23,245 bases of DNA from Lachnocurva sp045579705 (GTDB lineage Bacteria; Bacillota; Clostridia; Lachnospirales; Lachnospiraceae): the NCBI GenBank assembly GCA_045579705.1, contig JAZNMP010000020.1, positions 1 to 23,245 on the forward strand, written 5' to 3'. The notes beneath the pieces are model-generated. The model saw only the letters and a program-made list of their open reading frames with translations. It did no database searches and was not told where the DNA came from. Position numbers and translations under genes: made by a program. Below are positions 14,977 to 22,952 of the stretch, piece by piece; the first letter of the stretch is position 1; every line of letters starts with the position of its first letter.

Positions 14977-16764
14977 CTATAATATCACATCTGAAATCAT
15001 GACTTGAACTTTCGTCTCGTCCCTGAAAGTATTCAACGACGGGTAAAAAGTAAACGTCAGCTTAACATCTGCCCCACGTCTCGAAAGCATGTCTCGATAT
15101 GTACTCTCGCCGAATTTGTCATAGAAACTGTCTTTGAAATCTTCGCATCCTCTAAACATCAGAGCATCGATAGTTCCACCGTTCTCAGTTCGAAGTGTGA
15201 ACTTCAGATACTGACCTTCCTTTCCAATTTCTCGCGCTGAAACTACAGGGATTCCCGTCGCGCCAAAGACTGGCTTCTCGTTCTGGTTTCCAAAAGGATC
15301 TAGGCGATCTATCTCCTCAACCAGTCGCTGATTTAAATATGAAAGAGGCATTCTAGCGTCCAGGTAAACTTTTTCCACGAGGTCCTCGTCAGAAAGAGTT
15401 GTGTTCTCGTTCAGGCGCAGGCGGAGTTCGTCGACATCCTCTTCGTTTAGCGAAAGTCCCGCTGCCATCGGGTGTCCGCCGAATTTCACAAGCAAGTCAC
15501 TGCATTTGTTGAGTTCCTCGTACATAGAATAGGCTTCGATGGAACGCCCCGAGCCTTTGACCATAACCGCCGCATTTGCCGCATCGCCTTCCTGGTTCAT
15601 CGCGCGCACGAGCACGATCGAAGGTTTGCCCGTGTTCTCTCGCACGCGGCCCGCGATGATTCCGGCCACACTCTCGTTCACCTCTGGCAGGTAGATTACG
15701 AGGACTTTGTCGTCTTCATATTCTGCTGCGGCCTCGAGGGCTAGCGTTGTTCCCTGCTCTGTCTGGTCTTTTCGTGCCTGATTAAGCTCATACAGCCTCG
15801 TCGCGAGGCGCTCCGCCTCCGCTTCATCCTCTGACAGGAGCAACTCGACTCCGAGAGTCGCATCCGAGAGTCGACCCGACGCGTTCATCATCGGACCCAG
15901 CACGAACCCGATGGAAAAAGCTGACAATTTGTCTCTATCGATGCCAGCCACACGGATTAGTGTCCTCATGCCGAGGTTCTCAGTTTCGCGAAGTCGATTA
16001 AGAGTGAGCTTCACAAGCGAACGGTTCTCGAGAACGAGCGGCATGACATCACCTACTGTCGCAAAACCTGCATTTTCGAGGCGCTTCCAGACGAAACTGT
16101 CGTCCGCGCCCATCTCTTCATATATTACGAAGCAGACCTTCCAGGCTACTACCGCTCCGCAGATGTCTTTGAACTTAGAAGTGTCGCCTGCAAGATGAGG
16201 GTTCACTACATGGTTTGCTGGTGGAATGATTTCTCTCTTCTCGCCATCCACTTCCTCAAAAGGTACGATATGGTGATCAGTAACCACGATATCGAGACCG
16301 AGTTCTCTCGCGCGCTTCACCGCATCGAAAGCAGCGATTCCATTATCACAAGTGATGATAGCTTCTCGGCCATCTTCCTGTGCTTCCTCTACCAGACGCT
16401 CGTTCAGGCCATAGCCATCACGAACTCTGTGCGGAATGCGGTAGTCCACATCCGCTCCGAGATTTCTCAGACAGGAAACTAATATATAAGTAGACATGAT
16501 TCCATCTATATCATAATCACCGATGATACGGATACGTTTGTTGGCTCGAATATATCCTGCTATCTCAACTGCTGCTTCGCGGACATTTAACAGTTCGCCA
16601 GGATCGTTCAAATCCTCTTCAGAAGGATGCAGATAAGTCTGCATATCCTCCTCAGCAACTCCTCTATTCACCATAAGTCGCACGATCAAAGGATCGACAT
16701 TTAACTCCTCTGCGATTCTATTAAAATCCGCACCGATACGTTTTTCTAAATATTTCTTTCTCAA
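14977..16764 (-). CDS. recJ: Single-stranded-DNA-specific 5'-3' exonuclease RecJ
   Basis: DHH-family nuclease of recombination and mismatch/base-excision repair. The 595-residue protein shows motif I 'IGDYDIDGIMS' (D83, D85, D87), 'ITCDNGI' (D140), 'VVTDHHIVP' (D163, H164, H165), 'NHVVNPH', and the DHHA1 segment with 'GSGRSIEAYSMYEEL' and 'KFGGHPMAAGLSL', then an OB-like C-terminal part. Length is normal for Firmicute RecJ. Start is TTG (16762-16764) behind AAGGAAG; the next residues RKKYLEKR are unremarkable. It follows the membrane hydrolase gene with a repeat-filled gap of 186 bases from that gene's proposed operon side. Confidence 0.95.
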   Translation of the reverse strand: MRKKYLEKRIGADFNRIAEELNVDPLIVRLMVNRGVAEEDMQTYLHPSEEDLNDPGELLNVREAAVEIAGYIRANKRIRIIGDYDIDGIMSTYILVSCLRNLGADVDYRIPHRVRDGYGLNERLVEEAQEDGREAIITCDNGIAAFDAVKRARELGLDIVVTDHHIVPFEEVDGEKREIIPPANHVVNPHLAGDTSKFKDICGAVVAWKVCFVIYEEMGADDSFVWKRLENAGFATVGDVMPLVLENRSLVKLTLNRLRETENLGMRTLIRVAGIDRDKLSAFSIGFVLGPMMNASGRLSDATLGVELLLSEDEAEAERLATRLYELNQARKDQTEQGTTLALEAAAEYEDDKVLVIYLPEVNESVAGIIAGRVRENTGKPSIVLVRAMNQEGDAANAAVMVKGSGRSIEAYSMYEELNKCSDLLVKFGGHPMAAGLSLNEEDVDELRLRLNENTTLSDEDLVEKVYLDARMPLSYLNQRLVEEIDRLDPFGNQNEKPVFGATGIPVVSAREIGKEGQYLKFTLRTENGGTIDALMFRGCEDFKDSFYDKFGESTYRDMLSRRGADVKLTFTFYPSLNTFRDETKVQVMISDVIL

Positions 16765-16787
16765 TTTATCTTCCTTTATTTGCTGTT

Positions 16788-16877
16788 TTTATAAACTGAC
16801 TTACCGAACGTGTCAGTTTATAAATTGACTCCATCCCCGCAAATTTATAAACTGACGCATTCTACGTCAATTTATTA
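16788..16877. repeat. Two TTTATAAACTGAC-type inverted repeats between recJ and hydrolase
   Basis: TTTATAAACTGAC at 16788-16800 pairs perfectly with GTCAGTTTATAAA at 16812-16824 (37-bp unit). TTATAAACTGACG at 16845-16857 pairs with CGTCAATTTATTA at 16865-16877 with two mismatches (33-bp unit). About 20 bp separates them. Four boxes thus alternate in orientation, the same layout as the TGGTGTGA arrays but with unrelated sequence. No strong T-run follows on the minus strand, so terminator function is doubtful. Confidence 0.8.
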
Positions 16878-16879
16878 TA

Positions 16880-17953
16880 TTAAACTGCGCTGTCCAAAAA
16901 AACTCTCACCACATCAAAGAATTCAGGATCTATAGTTGTGAGTTTCTCTATATCATAGCTCTCGGACACCTTAAGTTTCAGTCCTTCTGGAAGCTTTCCA
17001 CCATTCTCCTTCTGAAGCTTGGTTAGTTCCTCGCACTTCTCATTAAAGTAAGGATTATTCTCAATCACTCCAAAGTAATCGTTATGTCCAGAGCCACCCT
17101 TTCTGTTTATTTCATGATATTTAACATATGGATTTGTAATGCTGTCTTTTTTCCCGTAAATCGCAGTCGAATTTATCTTTATAAAGTTGTCTTCCACACC
17201 GTGGATCAAAAGAACCGGAATACCAGCATGATTTATAGACTCGTGCGCTCTTACATTTGAATCAGTACCAAAATAAATCAGCTGCAGAGTCGCTATAAAC
17301 GGATAAAGCAGTCTAGCGAGAGGTCCCACCATATTGACTCCTGCATCGATAGTCATCTCCATCGGCTCATCAAATCCCGAAAGAGAAACCGCAGCCGCTA
17401 TAGGGAAGTCATACTTTAATACCGCACAAGTCGCATAAGCTCCCCAGCTATGTCCTAGCAAACATATTCTCTTTCCGGCAAACTTCGGCTCATTCGTGAT
17501 GTACTCCAGCGCAGCCTTCAAATCAAACATAGAATTTGCGAGACCGTGCGCCCACTTTCCTTCGCTGGCATTGTAGGCTGTGTAATTATAAGTAAATACC
17601 TCATAGCCTGCATTTACCAATGCTTCGATCAACATCATATATTCTTCCGGACCAGACCAGATTCCATGTGAGAAGACGATAAGTCCCTTTGAAGCTGAAT
17701 CGTCTGATGAAGCAGGCTTTCCCGCTGAGGTCGACTTTTTTCGATAGATATAACCTCGGAGAATATTCCCTCTCGACATGAACTCGATTGGCGCACACTC
17801 AAGCCCCGGAAAAGCATCTATCGGCGCATACGGACACACCGAATCCATCAAGATATCGATTCGCCTAAAAGTCTGTTTCAAAAAATAGTATGAAATCGCG
17901 TACCCGAGCACAACGTATGCCGCGAAAACGATTAGTATTATCTTTAATGCCAT
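16880..17953 (-). CDS. Membrane-anchored alpha/beta hydrolase
   Basis: I start this gene at the ATG ending at 17953, behind AAAGGGG. A longer frame from a GTG at 18010 would run through the pta terminator. The 357-residue protein has an N-terminal hydrophobic helix (about 3-24, 'LKIILIVFAAYVVLGYAISYY') and then an alpha/beta-hydrolase domain: 'IVFSHGIWSG' (92-101), nucleophile S169 in 'LLGHSWGAY', D255 in 'LIHGVEDNF' and H290 in 'GSGHNDYF'. A low-complexity Ser/Ala/Lys stretch at about 72-89 sits before the first strand. Substrate unknown; acyl hydrolase or peptidase are both possible. Orientation of the domain across the membrane is not settled by sequence. Confidence 0.85.
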   Translation of the reverse strand: MALKIILIVFAAYVVLGYAISYYFLKQTFRRIDILMDSVCPYAPIDAFPGLECAPIEFMSRGNILRGYIYRKKSTSAGKPASSDDSASKGLIVFSHGIWSGPEEYMMLIEALVNAGYEVFTYNYTAYNASEGKWAHGLANSMFDLKAALEYITNEPKFAGKRICLLGHSWGAYATCAVLKYDFPIAAAVSLSGFDEPMEMTIDAGVNMVGPLARLLYPFIATLQLIYFGTDSNVRAHESINHAGIPVLLIHGVEDNFIKINSTAIYGKKDSITNPYVKYHEINRKGGSGHNDYFGVIENNPYFNEKCEELTKLQKENGGKLPEGLKLKVSESYDIEKLTTIDPEFFDVVRVFLDSAV

Positions 17954-17972
17954 AATTAACCCCTTTGTAGAT

Positions 17973-18005
17973 AAAAAAAGAGCCTCGCCAAATCTCCAGC
18001 GAGGC
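17973..18005 (-). terminator. Rho-independent terminator after pta
   Basis: On the minus strand GCCTCGC (complement of 17999-18005) and GCGAGGC (17982-17988) form a 7-bp GC-rich stem with a 10-base loop, closely followed by a run of seven Ts (17973-17979). It begins 14 bases past the pta stop codon. Confidence 0.92.
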
Positions 18006-18019
18006 CCCACATATTCGTA

Positions 18020-19006
18020 TTAAACTAGAACAGCAGTGATAATTGCCATGGAGAATACTTCCTGTGCTGTGCATCCTCTAGATAGATCGTTGATAGGTGC
18101 GTTCAGTCCTAAGAGAATAGGTCCGTAAGCATCGAACTCTCCGAGACGCTGAGCAATCTTGTATCCGATATTTCCAGCGTTGATATCTGGGAAGATAAAT
18201 GTGTTTGCATGACCTGCTACCTTTGAATCAGGAGCTTTAGTCTTTGCAACTTCTGTAGATACGGCTGCGTCAAACTGGAACTCGCCATCGATGTCCATAT
18301 CTGTGTATCTTTCCTGTGCTTTCTTGCAAGCATTTACCATCTTGTCTACTGTTTCGCCAGCGCCTGAACCCTTTGTTGAGTAGCTGAGGAATGCAACCTT
18401 TGGCTCTACTCCGAATTCTCTAGCGCAATTTGCTGTCTCACCACAGATTTCTACGAGCTGGTCTTCGTCTGGGTTAAGGTTAATAGCGCAGTCGCCCATA
18501 GCGATTACTTCGTTTCCACCGTTCTTCTTGTCTGGACGAACGAGGATGAAGCATGAAGAAACGCAAGTGTTTCCTGGCTTTGTCTTAATAACCTGAAGTG
18601 CAGGACGTACAGTGTCAGCTGTGCTGTATGTAGCACCACCTAGAAGTGAATCAGCTACGCCCATCTTTACGAGCATAGTTCCGAAATAGTTTGAATGTGA
18701 AAGGATTTCCTTTGCCTGCTCAGGTGTAACCCCCTTCTTCTTACGAAGCTCGCAGAACAAATCAACCATTTCATCGAATCTATCATAATTTGCTGGATCG
18801 ATGATTTCAGCTCCTTCGATGTTGAAGTTTCTCTCCTTTGCAACTGCGAGGATTTCCTCACGATTACCTACTAGAATAGGTTTAAGGAAATCATCAGCAC
18901 ATAAACGTGATGTTGCTTCCAGGATTCTAGGATCTGAACCTTCTGTAAAAACGATAGATTTAGGATCCATCTTAAGTTTCTGAATCATCTGTGTAAAATC
19001 ATACAT
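18020..19006 (-). CDS. pta: Phosphate acetyltransferase
   Basis: Converts acetyl-CoA and phosphate to acetyl phosphate and CoA, feeding ATP formation by acetate kinase. The 328-residue protein is the short Pta type with only the PTA/PTB domain. Visible landmarks are 'FTEGSDPRILEATSRL' (20-34), 'LLGGATYSTADTVRPALQVIKTKPG', 'MGDCAINLNPD', 'VAFLSYSTKGSGAGETVDKM', 'NTFIFPDINAGNIGYKIAQRLG' and 'GCTAQEVF'. ATG start with AAAGAGG nine bases upstream. It has its own promoter-like sequence and a strong terminator, and acetate kinase is not next to it here, so it is probably monocistronic. Confidence 0.96.
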   Translation of the reverse strand: MYDFTQMIQKLKMDPKSIVFTEGSDPRILEATSRLCADDFLKPILVGNREEILAVAKERNFNIEGAEIIDPANYDRFDEMVDLFCELRKKKGVTPEQAKEILSHSNYFGTMLVKMGVADSLLGGATYSTADTVRPALQVIKTKPGNTCVSSCFILVRPDKKNGGNEVIAMGDCAINLNPDEDQLVEICGETANCAREFGVEPKVAFLSYSTKGSGAGETVDKMVNACKKAQERYTDMDIDGEFQFDAAVSTEVAKTKAPDSKVAGHANTFIFPDINAGNIGYKIAQRLGEFDAYGPILLGLNAPINDLSRGCTAQEVFSMAIITAVLV

Positions 19007-19071
19007 AACTCTAAACCTCTTTCCCTCTCAATTATTTATAAAAATAAATTAATTATCGCCACATAAATAGT

Positions 19072-19077
19072 ATTATA
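19072..19077 (-). promoter_or_regulatory. Candidate -10 box upstream of pta
   Basis: A perfect TATAAT on the minus strand, 66 bases upstream of the pta ATG in a very AT-rich gap. No convincing -35 box at 17 bases. Confidence 0.4.
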
Positions 19078-19132
19078 GCTTTATATGGTGTTTATTTCTA
19101 TAAATTTGAATGTACTAATTTATGAACTTAAA

Positions 19133-19663
19133 TTAATTCATAAACTCAGTCAGCACTACGTCTCCACTCTTCAAACTCTCCTGAACATCGATAATCCTCT
19201 GATTCTCAGAACCTCTGAATCTCAGAGAAATATTCTTCTTTGCCAGCACGAACTCACCATCTACCAGCACATCGATATTCTCCAAAATCTTTGAAGTAAA
19301 CTCTGTCTGTGTACGTTTATTCTGAGGGTCTCTAAGTTCTTCCCAGGTATAACCTGAATATATCCAGATACTTTTTCCCGGAACTTCCTTTCTAATTCTC
19401 TCGATCAGTCGCCAAACCTCTGGCTGGTTTCTAACCTCCATCGGCTCACCGCCGAGTATCGTCAAACCATTGATGTAGGCCGGTTTTAAGGAATCCACTA
19501 TCTCCGTGGCTACTTTTTCCGTAAAAAGTTCACCGTAATCGAAATTCCACGTTTCAGGGTTGAAGCATCCCTCGCAATGATGTGAGCAACCGCTTACAAA
19601 TAGCGCAGTTCTGCAGCCAACGCCGTTTGCTGTATCCGTGAAATAAACCTGTCCGTAGTTCAT
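19133..19663 (-). CDS. nrdG: Anaerobic ribonucleotide reductase activating protein
   Basis: Radical-SAM activase that generates the glycyl radical on NrdD. I start it at the ATG ending at 19663, behind GGGAGGAG, giving 176 residues; the longer open frame to 19762 has no such site and would be read from the intergenic hairpin. The cluster motif C-x3-C-x2-C is C26, C30, C33 in 'SGCSHHCEGCF', followed by 'LTILGGEPM' and 'SIWIYSGYTWEEL', typical of NrdG. Usual length. It is separated from nrdD by a 109-base gap containing a large hairpin. Its stop codon lies within an AT-rich inverted repeat (19119-19126 and 19137-19144). Confidence 0.96.
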   Translation of the reverse strand: MNYGQVYFTDTANGVGCRTALFVSGCSHHCEGCFNPETWNFDYGELFTEKVATEIVDSLKPAYINGLTILGGEPMEVRNQPEVWRLIERIRKEVPGKSIWIYSGYTWEELRDPQNKRTQTEFTSKILENIDVLVDGEFVLAKKNISLRFRGSENQRIIDVQESLKSGDVVLTEFMN

Positions 19664-19678
19664 AATCTCCTCCCAAAG

Positions 19679-19754
19679 AAAAAAGCACGTCGCATTGACG
19701 TCTCCCCCTCTTATCAAGTAATCGGGGAAGGGGTCAAATATTGACGTGCTTTTT
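19679..19754 (-). terminator. Large two-stage hairpin between nrdD and nrdG
   Basis: Outer stem: AGCACGTC pairs with GACGTGCT (19684-19691 with 19743-19750), extended by A/T pairs on both sides. Inner stem: TTGAC with GTCAA plus a run of C/G pairs flanking a loop near 19711-19722. Read on the minus strand the structure ends in a T-run, then the nrdG ribosome binding site. It looks like an intrinsic terminator or attenuator inside the nrdDG operon, and its A/T flanks make it nearly symmetric, so it could act on both strands. Confidence 0.75.
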
Positions 19755-19772
19755 ATAAACATAAATTTAAGT

Positions 19773-22025
19773 TTATGAAAGTACTCCGCTTACGTCAGAG
19801 TCAAGCTTACCGATTCCGATATGAAGAACTCGATCCTTAATCTCCTGAGTACGTCCCTGGTTCCAGAACTGTGTTCCGATATAACCACAAGTACGTCTAG
19901 CTACTGACATCTTGTTCTGATCACGGTTGCCACAGTTTGGGCACTCCCAGATAAGCTTTCCGCTATTCTCGTCTTCTTTGATCTGAATCTCACCGTCAAA
20001 TCCGCAAACTTCACAGTAATCTGACTTTGTATTCAATTCAGCGTACATGATATTGTCATAAATATACTGCATGATTGAGATAACAGCTTCGAGGTTATTC
20101 TGCATGTTTGGAACCTCTACGTAGCTGATAGCTCCACCTGGAGACAATCTCTGGAATTCTGACTCGAATTTCAGTTTGTCGAATGCACTGATTTTTTCAG
20201 TAACATGTACGTGGTAAGAATTTGTGATGTAGTTCTTATCAGTTACATGTGGGATGATACCGAATCTCTTCTGGAGGCACTTAGCAAATTTGTAAGTTGT
20301 AGACTCCATAGGAGTTCCGTAGAGTGAGTAGCTGATGTTCTCAGCGGCTCTCCACTCGTTGCACTTGTCGTTAAGCTTCTGCATAACTTTGAGTGCGAAC
20401 TCTTTGCCCTTCTCGTCTGTATGACTTACGCCGAGCATTCTATAGCACATCTCGCTGACACCTGCGTAACCAAGTGAAATAGTTGAGTAGTTGTTAAAGA
20501 GAAGCTTGTCGATAGTTTCGCCTTTTTTCAAACGGGCGATAGCTCCGTACTGCCAAAGGATAGGCGCTACATCAGACTTCGTTCCAAGCAATCTCTCGTG
20601 ACGGCATCTAAGTGCTCTATGACAAAGTTCCAATCTATCCTCGAGGATTTCCCAGAATTTGTCCATGTCGCCATAAGATGAACAAGCTACATCTACGAGG
20701 TTGATAGTTACAACACCCTGGTTGAAACGACCATAATATTTATGTGATCCATCAGCGTTCAAGCCAACTGTATCTGGTGTGAGGAACGAACGGCAGCCCA
20801 TGCATGGGTAAACATCACCGTTTTTATATTCCTTCATCTTTTTCGCTGAAATATAATCAGGAACCATACGCTTTGCAGTACACTTAGCCGCAATCTTTGT
20901 AAGCTCAAAGTACTTGCTGTCTGGTGTTACGTTGTCCTCGTCGAGCACGTAAATAAGCTTTGGGAACGCTGGTGTAATCCAAACACCTTTTTCGTTCTTA
21001 ACGCCCTTCATACGCTGAACGAGAACTTCTTTGATGATCTTTGCGAGGTCTTCACGAGTCTGACCATCTTCTACCTCGTCGAGGTACATGAACATAGTTA
21101 CGAATGGTGCCTGTCCGTTACAAGTCATCAGTGTGATGAGCTGGTACTGGATAGTCTGGATACCATTTGTGATTTCCTGATCAAGTCTGGTCTCTGTGAT
21201 CTTGTCGATAATTTCGTCGTCAAGTGAATCACCTACGAGAGTTCTCTCTTCGATAACCTGCTTTCTAATCTTCTTTCTAGACACATCGACAAAAGGTGCG
21301 AGGTGTGAAAGTGTGAAAGACTGGCCACCGTACTGGTTAGAAGCGACCTGAGCCACGATCTGAGTAGTTACATTACATGCTGTAAAAAAGCTGTGTGGAC
21401 GCTCGATCATAGTCTCTGAAATGACAGTTCCGTTCTGAAGCATGTCTTCAAGGTTGATCAAGTCACAGTTGTGCTCTTTCTGAGCGAAGTAATCAGAATC
21501 ATGGAAGTGGATGATACCCTCTCTATGAGCCTTTACGATTTCTTCTGGAAGGAGAAGTCTAGTTGTGAGATCCTTTGAAACCTCACCTGCCATATAATCT
21601 CTCTGTGTTGAGTTGATTACTGGGTTTTTGTTTGAGTTCTCCTGCTTAACTTCTTCGTTATTCTGTTCGATAAGAGACAAGATTCCGTCGTCAGTTGTAT
21701 TCGTCTTACGAGTAAGCTCACGCTTATATCTGTAACGAACATACTTCTGAGCGACTTCATAGCCACGCATCTCCATGATACCAGTCTCCACCATATCCTG
21801 TATGTCTTCGACATTTACAGCATGTGATGAATTCTTCACGGCATCAGCAATATTCGCTGCAATTGCCTCAATCTGTGATTCGTTCATCTGATGAATAGCC
21901 TCGACTTCATGATTAGCGGCTTTGATGGCATTTACAATCTTGTTAATATCAAAATCTACCTCATTACCATTTCTCTTGATAACTCGAGTTTTTACATCTG
22001 TAGGTGTTGACTTTACTAGTGACAT
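19773..22025 (-). CDS. nrdD: Anaerobic (class III) ribonucleoside-triphosphate reductase
   Basis: Makes deoxynucleotides without oxygen using a glycyl radical. The 750-residue protein begins with an ATP-cone (about 13-100, 'VIKRNGNEVDFDINKIVNAIKAA'). The barrel includes 'IHFHDSDYF' and C187 in 'HNCDL', and 'PCMGCRSF' (C408, C411). The C-terminus has the zinc cysteines C671, C674, C695 and C698 and the radical glycine G714 in 'RTCGYIGT'. All key residues are present and length is normal. ATG start with GGGAG about 11 bases upstream. NrdR-type boxes lie just upstream and nrdG follows downstream. Confidence 0.97.
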   Translation of the reverse strand: MSLVKSTPTDVKTRVIKRNGNEVDFDINKIVNAIKAANHEVEAIHQMNESQIEAIAANIADAVKNSSHAVNVEDIQDMVETGIMEMRGYEVAQKYVRYRYKRELTRKTNTTDDGILSLIEQNNEEVKQENSNKNPVINSTQRDYMAGEVSKDLTTRLLLPEEIVKAHREGIIHFHDSDYFAQKEHNCDLINLEDMLQNGTVISETMIERPHSFFTACNVTTQIVAQVASNQYGGQSFTLSHLAPFVDVSRKKIRKQVIEERTLVGDSLDDEIIDKITETRLDQEITNGIQTIQYQLITLMTCNGQAPFVTMFMYLDEVEDGQTREDLAKIIKEVLVQRMKGVKNEKGVWITPAFPKLIYVLDEDNVTPDSKYFELTKIAAKCTAKRMVPDYISAKKMKEYKNGDVYPCMGCRSFLTPDTVGLNADGSHKYYGRFNQGVVTINLVDVACSSYGDMDKFWEILEDRLELCHRALRCRHERLLGTKSDVAPILWQYGAIARLKKGETIDKLLFNNYSTISLGYAGVSEMCYRMLGVSHTDEKGKEFALKVMQKLNDKCNEWRAAENISYSLYGTPMESTTYKFAKCLQKRFGIIPHVTDKNYITNSYHVHVTEKISAFDKLKFESEFQRLSPGGAISYVEVPNMQNNLEAVISIMQYIYDNIMYAELNTKSDYCEVCGFDGEIQIKEDENSGKLIWECPNCGNRDQNKMSVARRTCGYIGTQFWNQGRTQEIKDRVLHIGIGKLDSDVSGVLS

Positions 22026-22065
22026 TTCCTTATTATCTCCCTTTCTTTTTTATTACTAAATGTTG

Positions 22066-22071
22066 ATTATA
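22066..22071 (-). promoter_or_regulatory. nrdD promoter -10 box
   Basis: A perfect TATAAT on the minus strand 41 bases upstream of the nrdD ATG. The region where a -35 box would sit falls on the proximal NrdR-type box (22086-22101), which fits repression by steric blocking. Confidence 0.6.
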
Positions 22072-22085
22072 CTTTTATATCTCAG

Positions 22086-22101
22086 CCACAATATCTTGTG
22101 G
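22086..22101 (-). promoter_or_regulatory. NrdR box, proximal
   Basis: CCACAATATCTTGTGG is a 16-base near-palindrome matching the NrdR box pattern (ACA-x-x-ATAT-x-x-TGT core). It lies upstream of nrdD beside its -10 box, where the NrdR repressor would be expected to bind. Confidence 0.75.
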
Positions 22102-22159
22102 CAATACTTATGATAATTCAATATATAGAAAAAATCAAGGGGTCATTTTTACGTCTGCA

Positions 22160-22175
22160 CCACAATATCTAGTGG
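22160..22175 (-). promoter_or_regulatory. NrdR box, distal
   Basis: CCACAATATCTAGTGG is a second copy with one base difference. It begins 74 bases from the proximal box, about seven helical turns, which keeps both boxes on one face as is usual for paired NrdR sites. Confidence 0.7.
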
Positions 22176-22316
22176 TCTAAATTGTTATAATTGTCAGACA
22201 AGCCCCTAAATACTGATGTTTCCGCGTTCCCTTCTTCGCCTCCCACTTGTACTTCCTCACCAAGCCACTATATATAGGGATTGAAATTTATAAAAATATC
22301 ATATTTCGCGAGCCTC

Positions 22317-22333
22317 TGTGCGCGCAGCGCACA
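22317..22333. repeat. Short GC hairpin
   Basis: TGTGCGC (22317-22323) and GCGCACA (22327-22333) form a 7-bp stem with a 3-base loop in an otherwise AT-rich gap. No T-run on either side. Confidence 0.5.
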
Positions 22334-22381
22334 CTTGCTTAATCATGTAAAACCTTAACTCTAGCTTGTTAGCTCCGCAGT

Positions 22382-22494
22382 GTATAGGGAATTCCTTTAT
22401 ATCAAGCTATTTCCCTATACCAAAGCTCCTAAATCAAGCTTGTCAGCTCCGCAAAGTATAGGGAATTCCTCTATATCAAGCTATTTCCCTATAC
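22382..22494. repeat. Tandem GTATAGGGAA inverted repeats
   Basis: Two 39-bp units at 22382-22420 and 22456-22494, each GTATAGGGAA ... TTCCCTATAC. Together with preceding sequence (TCAGCTCCGCA) they form a 74-base tandem duplication. A third, left-truncated copy with only the right half is at 22633-22658. The single copy after rnhA (887-924) belongs to the same family. Confidence 0.85.
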
Positions 22495-22539
22495 CAAAGT
22501 GCCAAAAGCAAGTGCGGCTTCGCCGCGCGCCGGGGAGCT

Positions 22540-22628
22540 GGCGAAGATATTTGTCATTTTTCTTTATCTCTTCGCCGCACACCTCATTTCCAGCGAAGAG
22601 ATTTGTTGTTTTCCTTTATATCTTCGCC
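22540..22628. repeat. Two GGCGAAGATA-type inverted repeats
   Basis: Units of 37 bp at 22540-22576 and 22592-22628, separated by 15 bp. Arms are GGCGAAGATA with TCTCTTCGCC, and AGCGAAGAGA with TATCTTCGCC. Interiors are T-rich (TTTGTCATTTTTC and TTTGTTGTTTTCC). The second is joined directly to a truncated GTATAGGGAA unit. Confidence 0.8.
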
Positions 22629-22705
22629 GCGCTCTATATCAAGCTCTTTCCCTATACCAGGCCTTCCAAAAAAGCAAGTGCGGCTCCGCCGCAGACAACT
22701 CCTAT

Positions 22706-22828
22706 TATGTTTGCTTGATCACACCTTTTCATCAAAAAAGCGGCCTGTCAAGGATGGCGAAGCCACCGAAGGCTTACGTCCTTGACAGTCTGCTTTCTTT
22801 GATGAATATAATCAGCCAAGCAAACATA
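22706..22828. repeat. Nested 123-bp palindrome
   Basis: The outer arm ATGTTTGCTTG at 22707-22717 pairs with CAAGCAAACAT at 22817-22827. Inside, CATCAAA (22730-22736) pairs with TTTGATG (22798-22804). Then AAAGC pairs with GCTTT, CTGTCAAGGA with TCCTTGACAG, and AAGCC with GGCTT around a small loop near 22765. No coding capacity. It could be a structured RNA, a cruciform, or a small palindromic mobile element. Confidence 0.75.
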
Positions 22829-22890
22829 TATCTCATTTTGTGCGCATGCACACAACCTAGAATCTTGCCTAAAACCATCGCGAACAAAGT

Positions 22891-22952
22891 CCACTCTGTG
22901 AGCGTAGCGAACACTCGATTAACACCTAAAGCATAAAGCAAGTCAAAAGATT
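22891..22952 (+). repeat. Conserved 62-bp leader of the right array
   Basis: Second copy of the leader at 182-243, same length and orientation and with about five substitutions, again directly abutting the first 36-bp unit. Confidence 0.75.

Noticed and set aside
16788..16877. Intrinsic terminator of the membrane hydrolase gene
   Set aside because: The stems are AT-rich and no T-run follows on the minus strand; they look like members of the repeat class instead.
17954..18010. Longer start for the membrane hydrolase
   Set aside because: A GTG at 18008-18010 would read through the pta terminator; the ATG at 17951-17953 has a good ribosome binding site and starts directly at the membrane helix.
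19664..19762. Longer start for nrdG
   Set aside because: The added residues would be encoded by the intergenic hairpin; the ATG at 19661-19663 has a strong GGGAGGAG site and matches usual NrdG starts.
22380..22936. Overlapping plus-strand frames in the right intergenic region
   Set aside because: They run through tandem repeats and hairpins in several frames, which fits non-coding repeat DNA.
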